From Daejeonella sp. H1SJ63 (GTDB lineage Bacteria > Bacteroidota > Bacteroidia > Sphingobacteriales > Sphingobacteriaceae), in contig NZ_JARKMZ010000028.1 of the NCBI RefSeq assembly GCF_029360775.1, positions 434,001 through 498,000 on the forward strand: 64,000 nucleotides of DNA. Direction: 5' to 3'. A program made the position numbers and the translations under genes. Below the pieces are notes generated by a model. The model saw only the letters and a list, made by a program, of their open reading frames with translations, was not told the origin of the DNA and did not search any database. Shown here piece after piece: positions 8,701-15,740 of the stretch; position 1 is the first letter of the stretch; each line of letters opens with the position of its first letter.

Positions 8701-10455
8701 ATGTATAAATCCAGACGCGAATTCATTAAAAAGAATTCAATTACTTTACTTGGAACTACTGTATTATCAAGCACTTCAGGAAGTTTACTGGCATCAACAG
8801 CTGATTTTCTGGCGCCTCAGAATAAAGACCTGATGTTTTTTGATGCCTTTTCCCGTATCGGTCCGAGGAGGTATAAACACCCCGGCGAGAAATGGAAGCT
8901 GGAGGATCTGATCAAGGAACTGAACCATTGTTCCGTATCCGGTGCACTGGTAGCCTCTACTTTGTCACTGAGCTATGATGCGATGTATTCCAATCTGGAA
9001 TTAAGCAATAATTTAAAACCTTATCCCAATCTCTTTGCGATCTGGAACGTATTACCACACCATACCAACGAATGTCTTCCTCCGGCTCAGTTAAAACTGA
9101 AAATGACGGAGCATAATGTACGGGCGGTTACCATCCATCCCAATTCCAATGGCTGGGACTGGAGTGCTCAGTCCAGTCAGGAGCTGATGAAGTATCTGAA
9201 TGACAATAAAATCTTCACCATTACTACCGTCTCTGAAATTGGTGGCTGGAAAGAGTTGAACGAGTTTTTAGGCAGGTATAAATCCATTCCATTGCTGGTT
9301 TCCGGAATCAGCTGGGGAGAGCAGCGTTATGCGATAGGTTTACTGAAAGACCATCCGAATATGCATATCAGCTTTGACCGTCTGCAGATTAATGAAGGGC
9401 TTGAATTTTTATATAAAAGAGGACATATCAATCAATTGATCTTTGCTACCGATGCCCCAACCATGTCGGTAGGAGCGCACCGTACATATATCGACTATGC
9501 CGATATTCCGGATGAAGCCAAAGCCAAAATTGCCGGAGGAAACCTGGTTCGTCTCCTGAACGGTCAGCGTCCTCCGAAAGTTCATACCAATAAATCGGAA
9601 GATATTTTGATGACTGCCGTGCGTAACGGTAAACCGGTGCCGGTACCTGTGATTGATATGCACATGCACATGCTGCATGAAGGTATCAACGGAGCCGGAG
9701 GAACCGGTTATCACATGGAAAATGGCGGTCCGAAGGGTATTTTCAAAATGATGGAACGGATCGGTTGCGTGGGCGGCGGTTTCATGAGCTGGAACGGGGT
9801 AGTGAGTAATGACTCTGTACAGGGAAATAAACTGGTGAAAGAGGCTTTGGATGTTTCTCCGAAAGGTTTCTGGGGACTGGCAACTATGAGTCCGACACAC
9901 TATACCCAGGAAGAGTTAGCTGTCATGATTCCTCAGGTTTATTCCGACAAACGTATTATTGGTATGAAACCTTATCATTTTTACGGAATGGAATACCATA
10001 ATCCGGCTTATGATATCTGGTGGGAGTATGGAAGTAAAAATGGTTTATATGCATTGATTCATCCATCCCGTTCCGATTTATTGGAAGTTGAAAAGCTTGC
10101 CGCTAAATACCCGAATGTTCGCTGGGTGATTGCTCATGCCGGAGGCAGCTATAAAATGGCAGATATGGCCATTGCTGCAATGAAGAAATATCCGAATGTA
10201 TTTGCTGAACTGACTTTAACCCCGGTTCCTTTGGGTGTGATTGAATACATGGTTGCGGCAGTAGGAGATGACCGCTTGTTGTATGGTTCCGACTTACCGA
10301 TGCGCGATCCGCGTCAGCAATTGGGCTGGGTGGTATTCTCCAATCTTCCATTGGAAAGTAAGAAGCGGATTCTGGGAGAGAATGCCTATAAAGTAGTTGA
10401 GCCTTGTCTGAAGAATATGCCGGAACACAATATTCCGGTAGCATTCAGGAGGTAA
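8701..10455 (+). CDS. Tat-exported tandem amidohydrolase-2 protein (two fused TIM barrels)
   Basis: The leader SRREFIKKNS is a clear twin-arginine signal. Two amidohydrolase-type barrels follow. The first (about residues 40-290) opens with FFDAFSRIG, lacking the usual HxH, but keeps the strand-8-like FATDAP; it looks non-catalytic. The second (about 315-570) has H321-x-H323 (VIDMHMHM), an IAHAGG segment and LLYGSDLP, so it has the complete metal site. Two separate genes about 5 kb downstream encode the same two barrel types as individual proteins. The family hydrolyses amides, esters or lactones and can decarboxylate; the substrate is unknown. About 250 bp of AT-rich sequence with no gene precedes it, so it may have its own promoter. 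Confidence 0.82.
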   Translation: MYKSRREFIKKNSITLLGTTVLSSTSGSLLASTADFLAPQNKDLMFFDAFSRIGPRRYKHPGEKWKLEDLIKELNHCSVSGALVASTLSLSYDAMYSNLELSNNLKPYPNLFAIWNVLPHHTNECLPPAQLKLKMTEHNVRAVTIHPNSNGWDWSAQSSQELMKYLNDNKIFTITTVSEIGGWKELNEFLGRYKSIPLLVSGISWGEQRYAIGLLKDHPNMHISFDRLQINEGLEFLYKRGHINQLIFATDAPTMSVGAHRTYIDYADIPDEAKAKIAGGNLVRLLNGQRPPKVHTNKSEDILMTAVRNGKPVPVPVIDMHMHMLHEGINGAGGTGYHMENGGPKGIFKMMERIGCVGGGFMSWNGVVSNDSVQGNKLVKEALDVSPKGFWGLATMSPTHYTQEELAVMIPQVYSDKRIIGMKPYHFYGMEYHNPAYDIWWEYGSKNGLYALIHPSRSDLLEVEKLAAKYPNVRWVIAHAGGSYKMADMAIAAMKKYPNVFAELTLTPVPLGVIEYMVAAVGDDRLLYGSDLPMRDPRQQLGWVVFSNLPLESKKRILGENAYKVVEPCLKNMPEHNIPVAFRR

Positions 10456-10490
10456 TCATACATGCGGATGGATGGGGTTTATAGTAGGGG

Positions 10491-10751
10491 AATGGGATCG
10501 ATATTCGCCCGGATGTAATTTATCGTATTAAGAATGGGGTCGCGGCATTCGCCAAGGTATCAGTTTGAATAGCTGGAATTGGTTTTTGGCATTTGTTACG
10601 ATGTAAGTTTGGATATGAAGAATGAGTTTTAGGTATCAGCCAAGATGTAAATTTGAATTTTAGAATGGGGTTTTGGCATGCATTACGATGCAAAATCGAA
10701 TTTTAAGAATGGGGTCGCGGCATTCGCCACGATGACATTTCGTTATTTTAG
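10491..10751 (+). repeat. Degenerate 44-bp tandem repeat, six units
   Basis: Six head-to-tail units of 42, 44, 44, 43, 44 and 44 bp begin at 10491, 10533, 10577, 10621, 10664 and 10708. Each starts with AATGGG or a variant, followed by (G)GTYGCGGCATTCGCC-like sequence, an ACGATG-like core and a T-rich end. Units 2 and 6 share AATGGGGTCGCGGCATTCGC exactly; the others have drifted. No unit is separated by spacer. The region between the two flanking genes has no credible ORF. The function is unknown; the array may be a slipped non-coding repeat or a protein-binding array. Confidence 0.8.
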
Positions 10752-10760
10752 GGGTGGGGA

Positions 10761-10784
10761 GATTCCGGCTCGGGGGCCGGAATC
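10761..10784 (+). terminator. Perfect 9-bp hairpin after the tandem repeat
   Basis: GATTCCGGC and GCCGGAATC pair perfectly around the loop TCGGGG. No T-run follows. It could end transcripts from the amidohydrolase gene or form part of the repeat-rich spacer. Confidence 0.5.
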
Positions 10785-10879
10785 TGAAATCCGATAATAT
10801 CATTCCGGACTTATATTAAATAATCAGATTGCGCCCATCCGGCCAAAGAACAAATTATAGATACGCAGAATTGCATCAA

Positions 10880-12232
10880 ATGAATACATTAATGAGAAAT
10901 CTTGTCGTGGCCAGTATGCTTTTTTCATCATCTGCTCTTGCTCAGATGCAGGTAGGTGTGGCTAAAGCCGATATTAGTCCTCAGGAATCTGTTCCGCTGG
11001 CAGGATATGGTGGCAAAACCCGTATGTCGCAGGAAATTGTTCATCCGATCTGGCTGAAGGCGATGGCTATTCGCGATGAACTCGGACAAACTTCTGTGAT
11101 CGTTACCGCCGATCTGGTGGGAATGAGCGACAAAATGGTGGATATCATTGCTGAAAATGCATTTAAAAAGTACCGGCTACCCAGAGAACGTTTGATTCTC
11201 AATACTTCTCATAATCATTCCTGTCCGGTGACCGAAGATGTCCTATGGATCTATTACGAGTTTAGCGATCAGGAACTGGCAGCAAAAGACCGCTATACCC
11301 AAATGGTTTATCAGCGTTATGATGAAGTCATTGCCGCAGCTTTAAAAAATCTTAAACCGGCAGAGATCAGCTTTGAGCAGGGACTGGCCGGTATTGCTGT
11401 TAACAGAAGGAGATCACGCGGACCCGAAACCCGGGCTTTCGGCGGACAGGTGGATCAGGATGTTCCTGTACTGGCGGTCAAATCAGAAGGAAAACTCCGT
11501 GCCATTCTTTTCGGATATTCATGCCATACCACCGCACTGGGTGGCTTAAGCATCAGCGGCGATTATGCCGGCTTTGCACAGATCGAACTGGAGAAGCAAT
11601 ATCCGGGATCACTGGCCATGTTCGTTCAGAATTGTGGTGGTGATGCCAATCCGCTGCCCCGGATACGCGGGAATGAGGCTGAAGCAGTAAAACTCACTTC
11701 CATGTACGGACATATACTTGCCGAAGCGGTTAAGCAGGTGATTGCTGCACCGATGAAAGCCATCAGCGGTCCGGTAAAAGCGGTAATGGGAGAGACCGAG
11801 CTTTTCCTCAGACCCGGATTATCCCTTGCCGAGCTTCAGCAGAAATTACCGGGCCTCAGCGGGATGGCTAAAACCGAGATTGAGCATCAGATCAATCAAT
11901 ACAAAACCCTGGGAGCACCACCTGATCGCGTGAACTACCCGATCCAGGTATGGAGGTTTGGATCCGGCTTTACTTTTATTGCACTGACCGGTGAGACAGT
12001 AGTCGATTACTCTCTGAAATTCAAAGGCTTATACGGCTGGAACGATACCTGGGTATTTGGCTATAACAATGATTTGTTAAGCTATGTTCCCAGTCTGCGA
12101 GTACTGAAAGAAGGTGGTTATGAGGGCGATGCAGGAATGGCAGAATACGGTCACCGTGCACCCTATACCGAAACCGTAGAAAAGCAGATCAGCGATAAAG
12201 TGGAAGAGCTGGTGAAGAAATCGAGGGAATAG
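10880..12232 (+). CDS. Neutral ceramidase-like hydrolase, exported (second copy)
   Basis: A 450-residue relative of the first ceramidase-like protein but well diverged. I choose the ATG giving MNTLMRNLVVASMLFSSSAL...AQ, a good Sec signal; an upstream TTG adds 17 residues with no signal character, and an ATG four codons later is also possible. Zinc ligands: H111-x-H113 (TSHNHSCP) and H216 (GYSCHTTA). At the nucleophile position it reads QNCGGDANPL around D255, again without the GDVSPN serine of real ceramidases. It closes with the family's GYNNDLLSYVPS. It stands alone between the tandem repeat and a REP-like region. Amidase or esterase activity on a glycan substituent is likely but unproven. 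Confidence 0.78.
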   Translation: MNTLMRNLVVASMLFSSSALAQMQVGVAKADISPQESVPLAGYGGKTRMSQEIVHPIWLKAMAIRDELGQTSVIVTADLVGMSDKMVDIIAENAFKKYRLPRERLILNTSHNHSCPVTEDVLWIYYEFSDQELAAKDRYTQMVYQRYDEVIAAALKNLKPAEISFEQGLAGIAVNRRRSRGPETRAFGGQVDQDVPVLAVKSEGKLRAILFGYSCHTTALGGLSISGDYAGFAQIELEKQYPGSLAMFVQNCGGDANPLPRIRGNEAEAVKLTSMYGHILAEAVKQVIAAPMKAISGPVKAVMGETELFLRPGLSLAELQQKLPGLSGMAKTEIEHQINQYKTLGAPPDRVNYPIQVWRFGSGFTFIALTGETVVDYSLKFKGLYGWNDTWVFGYNNDLLSYVPSLRVLKEGGYEGDAGMAEYGHRAPYTETVEKQISDKVEELVKKSRE

Positions 12233-12395
12233 GTCCGGTAGAGATATGATTGTCTTGCCGAGGCGGGATCCTTTACTCATTCCACCACGTCATCCCGACG
12301 AGCGGGCAGCATTTTCATTCCTACCTGTATTCTTCCGTGAGGAGAGATTCTGTTGCCAATTGAGCAGGAAAAAGAGACGATCAATTGACTTGAAG

Positions 12396-12441
12396 AGGCA
12401 TTGCAAATGCCTTTCTCGCTCATCCGCGTTGCAAACGCGGA
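12396..12441. repeat. Paired REP-like palindromes with shared GCA loop
   Basis: Two hairpins of the same design lie 10 bp apart. The first pairs AGGCATT with AATGCCT (12396-12412). The second pairs TCCGCGTT with AACGCGGA (12423-12441). Both have the 3-nt loop GCA and the same TT/AA closing pairs. The spacer is TTCTCGCTCA. This paired layout is typical of REP/BIME elements mobilised by RAYT transposases, but no transposase is seen nearby. Confidence 0.6.
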
Positions 12442-12630
12442 CGATAAGATTTTCAGCCGAAGTAGGATTCTAACCAACGTTCATATCAGACAAGCGGTGC
12501 CGAAGGACGTTTCAATCCCCAGTGCCAGAATGATCAAAAAAACAGAAGCTGATTCACTCAAAGTGCAATACCGAGCATTAGGCTTTGGGATCATATGCAG
12601 AGTGCTTTCATGAGGCAATATCCCCCAAAG

Positions 12631-12649
12631 ACAGCGATCGCTGTTTTTT
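12631..12649 (+). terminator. Palindrome with T-run, terminator-like
   Basis: ACAGCGATCGCTGT is a perfect 14-bp palindrome (5-bp stem, GATC loop) running directly into six T residues. It would work as a short intrinsic terminator on the plus strand. The nearest upstream gene ends about 400 bp earlier. Confidence 0.45.
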
Positions 12650-12702
12650 GATGTGGGGTTGGTTTGTGGCCAAAGGCACCTAGGGATTGAAAAAGGCTTT
12701 TG

Positions 12703-12752
12703 GTTACTTTTAGCCTATAAAAGTAACGAGCCCTCCCGGCGATAGAGGGAGG
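12703..12752. repeat. Two adjacent hairpins in the spacer
   Basis: GTTACTTTT and AAAAGTAAC form a 9-bp stem with loop AGCCTAT. Five bases later CCTCCC pairs with GGGAGG across a 9-nt loop. These look like conserved intergenic debris rather than a gene-specific terminator. I recall similar TTACTTTT dyads in related genomes but could not check this. Confidence 0.45.
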
Positions 12753-12924
12753 AATGGTTGTGGAAGTTTGGCTTGTATTTTATTTAAAATTTTGAAACAA
12801 TGCCTTGTTGTAAAGGCTCAAATAAAAATGTTTTCTCTTTACAGGTTTAACCAAACATTAGTTATAGGCATTACAAATACCTTTCTTATTCATTCACCTT
12901 ACAAACCCATACAAGTGAAGTCCT

Positions 12925-13575
12925 CTATAATTTCACCATTCCCACATACCTGCTATTCGCAATCCTCTGCCTGTCGTCAGAAATAAACGAAATCCAGATA
13001 TGATGTTCTATCAAATGTCTAGACCTTTCAATCTTTACGATTTCATGTCCGGCTGAGCGCCTGGCACCGCTCATGGGACCAAAGGAAGCCCTTGTTTCTC
13101 TATCATAAATCATGATCATCACCTGATCATCCTCACGCAAATCTCCGTCTTCACCCGTATCTCCTGAATTATCCCTCCAGGAAATGATCCGCTGATCTTC
13201 CTGTTCCTCAATAGCTGCATCTTCTGCCCCGGGTAAATTACCCATACTGAAACGGAAAGCAGTATAATCGATCTCTCCTTCTTCATTAAAAGCATTCAGC
13301 ATGTTCCATGACTTGGCCGAATTATGTGCAGAATTGTGATTGCGTTTAGCCTCCAGGTTGAACCCGATACGGATAAAAGGTAAAACCGGTCCGAGAAAAT
13401 CTTGCATTTTCGAAAACCTCGACCGGCAGATATTTTGATTGGTTGAGCCTTTCCTGTTCTTAGCGGAGTATTTGGGTAAACCCCGGATTCTCCATTGACC
13501 ATATTGAAAATATCCCACGACGCTTCCGGCCTTGCCGCTGAAGCCTCCATTCGAACCACCATTTAAAATAGCCAT
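12925..13575 (-). CDS. DUF6266 family protein
   Basis: A 216-residue protein that opens with MAILNGGSNGGFSGKAGSV, the glycine-rich start I associate with DUF6266, followed by a VVGYFQYGQWRIRGLPK segment. Such proteins occur in many copies in Sphingobacteriaceae and Flavobacteriia and have no known function to me. The C-terminal half is rich in acidic residues (DTGEDGDLREDDQV) and ends in beta-like segments. There is no signal peptide or membrane helix. It is transcribed against both neighbours, so it is an independent unit inside the patchwork region. A palindrome lies about 90 bp upstream of its start. Confidence 0.72.
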   Translation of the reverse strand: MAILNGGSNGGFSGKAGSVVGYFQYGQWRIRGLPKYSAKNRKGSTNQNICRSRFSKMQDFLGPVLPFIRIGFNLEAKRNHNSAHNSAKSWNMLNAFNEEGEIDYTAFRFSMGNLPGAEDAAIEEQEDQRIISWRDNSGDTGEDGDLREDDQVMIMIYDRETRASFGPMSGARRSAGHEIVKIERSRHLIEHHIWISFISDDRQRIANSRYVGMVKL

Positions 13576-13664
13576 AGATGTTTATTTAAGTGTCTGTATT
13601 AAAGTTAGTTAATCTTAGTTATTCTGCAAATTTTGAACGAAGATTAGATGGATTATAGATGGAG

Positions 13665-13699
13665 TTTGGTCGGGTATAATTGTCATAAATCCGACCAAA
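13665..13699. promoter_or_regulatory. Palindrome upstream of the DUF6266 gene
   Basis: TTTGGTCGG and CCGACCAAA form a perfect 9-bp dyad around 17 nt. Further half-sites follow in direct order (TCCGAATAA, TTCCGACTAAAG). This is a possible operator or hairpin for the divergently placed DUF6266 gene. The remaining sequence up to the membrane-protein gene holds no other gene. Confidence 0.4.
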
Positions 13700-13969
13700 G
13701 TCCGAATAATTTCCGACTAAAGCTCGTCGAAGCTGTGGTAACTTCTTATGCCTTTCTCACCCTTGGGGGTAATGGTTTATAGGTATAGGAGGGAGCTTGG
13801 AATTTTTTCAGGCTTGTTTGCCGATAAAATTTGGATAGAGAAGAACAGAGTGGTTCTGATATTTTCAAATTGAATTAGGTAGTAATACTTATTATTGGCA
13901 TATTTAATGTTGGGCGGAAGATGTTCCTCAAGCTTAGTGATTTGGGTGGCTTAGGGAAGTTTTGGTATC

Positions 13970-13989
13970 CTTGTATACAAGTTACCTGC
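13970..13989. repeat. Left flank element of the MBL cassette
   Basis: CTTGTATACAAG is a perfect 12-bp palindrome. It overlaps GTTACCTGC, whose exact reverse complement GCAGGTAAC occurs just after the two-gene cassette. The element lies 39 bp before the GTG start of the membrane-protein gene and marks a visible change to AT-rich sequence. Confidence 0.5.
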
Positions 13990-14028
13990 AAGCGTAGAGA
14001 AACGAACTGACAACAAAAAAATACTACA

Positions 14029-14514
14029 GTGAAAGACATTATAAACAAAATTTCATCGTACAACATATTTAACTACCTTTTTCCAGGAGTTTTGTTCGTA
14101 GTTATTGCAAAGAGTTTGACGGAATATAATTTTATTCAAGAGGACAACATTTTAGGTGCGTTCTTGTACTATTTTATCGGAATGGTAATCAGTAGATTTG
14201 GCTCTGTCATTATTGAACCTTTTCTTAAGAAAGTAAAATTTTTAAAATTTAGAGAATATCACAAATATATGAGTGTATCAAAAAAGGATTCAAAAATTGA
14301 ACTTTTATCAGAGGTAAATAACACTTACAGGACTTTAAATTCAATGATAGTTCTTTTACTTCTAACGAAGTTATTTAATTATCTATCAATAAAGTTTCAA
14401 TTTGATAATTCGGTGTCAATAGTAACATTGACAATATTAATTTTTATACTATTCATTTTCTCGTACAGAAAGCAAACCAATTATATCACCAAACGAATAG
14501 ACGCAAATGAATAA
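14029..14514 (+). CDS. Four-helix membrane protein paired with MBL hydrolase
   Basis: A 161-residue inner-membrane protein of no family I can name. Four hydrophobic helices are visible at about 14-30, 41-62, 104-120 and 129-146. They are split two plus two by a charged loop (63-103, LKKVKFLKFREYHKYMSVSK) that should be cytoplasmic. No catalytic motif is seen. The start is GTG (MKDIINKISS). Its last codons overlap the start of the next gene by 8 bp, so the two proteins are probably made in equal amounts and act together. Composition is clearly more AT-rich than the flanking glycan genes, which suggests horizontal acquisition. It could be a membrane anchor or pore-forming effector of a small defence or stress module; this is inference. 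Confidence 0.7.
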   Translation: MKDIINKISSYNIFNYLFPGVLFVVIAKSLTEYNFIQEDNILGAFLYYFIGMVISRFGSVIIEPFLKKVKFLKFREYHKYMSVSKKDSKIELLSEVNNTYRTLNSMIVLLLLTKLFNYLSIKFQFDNSVSIVTLTILIFILFIFSYRKQTNYITKRIDANE

Positions 14515-15412
14515 TCAACATTATAATATGAGTATAGTAAAATCATTATCTGTTGGGAATGGTGACATGTTCTATATTAAACATAACACTGACAATTTCA
14601 CTATAATTGACTGCAATATTACTGGGACAGATGATAACAAAAAAAGAATAGTTGATGAATTGATTAAAGAATCTGCATCAAAAACATTGACTAGGTTCAT
14701 TTCTACGCATCCTGATGGAGACCATTTTGGTGGAATAGAATATTTAAATAGTAGAATGCCAATAGTGAATTTCTATTGTGTAAAAAATAGTGCGACAAAA
14801 GAAATTGAGACTAATGATTTTAAAAAATATTGTGAATTACGCGATTCAGCTAAAGCATTCAATATTTACAAAGGGTGTTCAAGAAAATGGATGAATGAAA
14901 GCGATGAGACTAGAAAACAAGCAGGAATAAGTATTCTTTGGCCAGACACTTCGAATCAATTTTATAAAGACGCATTAAAAATTGCAAATGAAGGAGGCAG
15001 CCCTAATAACATTTCAGCAATGATAAAATACGGTATGCAAGATAGTGCGACAATTGTTTGGGTGGGAGATGTTGAAACAGATTTCATGAATAATATTGAA
15101 GCAGACTTGAAACTTCCTAAAACTGACATTTTGTTCGCACCACATCATGGACGTAAAACCGGTAAAATACCAAAATCTATTCTTGACGTTGTTAAACCCA
15201 AGATAATTGTAATTGGGGAAGCTGATGCTGAATATTTAGATTACTATCAAGGTTACAACACAATTACCCAAAATACAGGCGGTGACATAACATTTGAATG
15301 TGTGGAAAATTGGGTTCATATTTATTCTTCAAATGAAAATTATAGTGTAAACTTTCTGACAAATAAAAACCAATCAACTTTTAAACACTATATCGGTTCG
15401 TTAGCAGTATGA
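14507..15412 (+). CDS. Stand-alone ComEC-type metallo-beta-lactamase-fold hydrolase
   Basis: A 301-residue soluble protein with the metal-site motifs of the ComEC/Rec2 branch of the MBL fold: S66-T-H68-P-D-G-D72-H73-FGG, then GGSPNNISAM, V-G-D188-V-E, and P-H213-H214-G-R-K-T. The DNA-channel and OB parts of ComEC are missing, so it is not a competence protein. Free proteins of this type are thought to be nucleases or phosphodiesterases. There is no signal peptide, so it should act in the cytoplasm next to its membrane partner, with which it overlaps by 8 bp. An internal ATG (MSIVKSLSVG, residue 8) is an alternative start that removes the overlap. AT-rich codon use differs from neighbours. A role in phage or plasmid defence is plausible but not shown. 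Confidence 0.82.
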   Translation: MNNQHYNMSIVKSLSVGNGDMFYIKHNTDNFTIIDCNITGTDDNKKRIVDELIKESASKTLTRFISTHPDGDHFGGIEYLNSRMPIVNFYCVKNSATKEIETNDFKKYCELRDSAKAFNIYKGCSRKWMNESDETRKQAGISILWPDTSNQFYKDALKIANEGGSPNNISAMIKYGMQDSATIVWVGDVETDFMNNIEADLKLPKTDILFAPHHGRKTGKIPKSILDVVKPKIIVIGEADAEYLDYYQGYNTITQNTGGDITFECVENWVHIYSSNENYSVNFLTNKNQSTFKHYIGSLAV

Positions 15413-15420
15413 CAGACAGA

Positions 15421-15506
15421 ATAACGCCAGCAGGTAACAGCAGCTACCCAAAAGGCGGGGTTTCGTGTCCAACTGTCCGTAGATTTAAGCGCAGCGTCTC
15501 TACGGA
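15421..15506. other. Right flank element of the MBL cassette, foldable
   Basis: Begins 9 bp after the hydrolase stop. It contains GCAGGTAAC (15430-15438), the reverse complement of the left-flank GTTACCTGC. It also contains CGCC...GGCG pairing across 25 bp, and an 8-bp dyad TCCGTAGA/TCTACGGA with a 15-nt loop (15476-15506). The layout resembles folded recombination sites of gene cassettes, but no integrase is in the window. The rest of the spacer to the next gene has no ORF. Confidence 0.45.
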
Positions 15507-15619
15507 TTATCAAATGAATAACAGTCGTGCAACTCGTCTACTCCCAATACCGGTATTTATTTCTCCATAATTAATATTGCACCATACGGACCGGAGGTTC
15601 CCGATGGATGGAGTCGAAA

Positions 15620-15649
15620 TTTGAAACAATCTAACCTAATCTACTTTTT
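15620..15649 (+). promoter_or_regulatory. Possible Bacteroidota-type promoter
   Basis: TTTG and TACTTTTT are separated by 18 bp, close to the Bacteroidota -33 TTTG / -7 TAnnTTTG pattern but with an imperfect -7 box. It lies about 90 bp before the split amidohydrolase genes, where a new transcript is expected. Confidence 0.3.
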
Positions 15650-15740
15650 TCAACATATTTTTTTTTCTGAATGGGGCTTTTTTCTTTTTGCGGGTCATTA
15701 ATTTGTTTAATGGTTAAAAAAGAGAATTAAACTGCCATTC

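Larger units (their letters stand above)
12233..12924. other. Gene-free repeat-rich spacer
   Basis: Nearly 700 bp without a believable gene. The short ORFs here have no recognisable motif, and one is forced through palindromes. It carries at least five structured elements listed separately: a pair of REP-like palindromes, a T-tailed palindrome, and two GC/AT hairpins. The rest is unremarkable. The content suggests a remnant of a repeat-associated mobile element. Confidence 0.6.

Noticed and set aside
10491-10751. CRISPR array
   Set aside because: Units are contiguous with no unique spacers, are degenerate, and no cas gene is present.
10829-10879. TTG start for the second ceramidase-like gene
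   Set aside because: Adds 17 residues with no signal character before a good Sec leader beginning at ATG.
12246-12986. Short plus-strand ORFs (75, 70 and 72 aa) in the spacer
   Set aside because: They run through palindromes or AT-rich sequence, lack recognisable motifs and overlap other frames; composition looks non-coding.
14507-15412. DNA-uptake ComEC protein
   Set aside because: Only the MBL domain is present; the membrane channel and OB domains are absent and the partner membrane protein does not resemble them.
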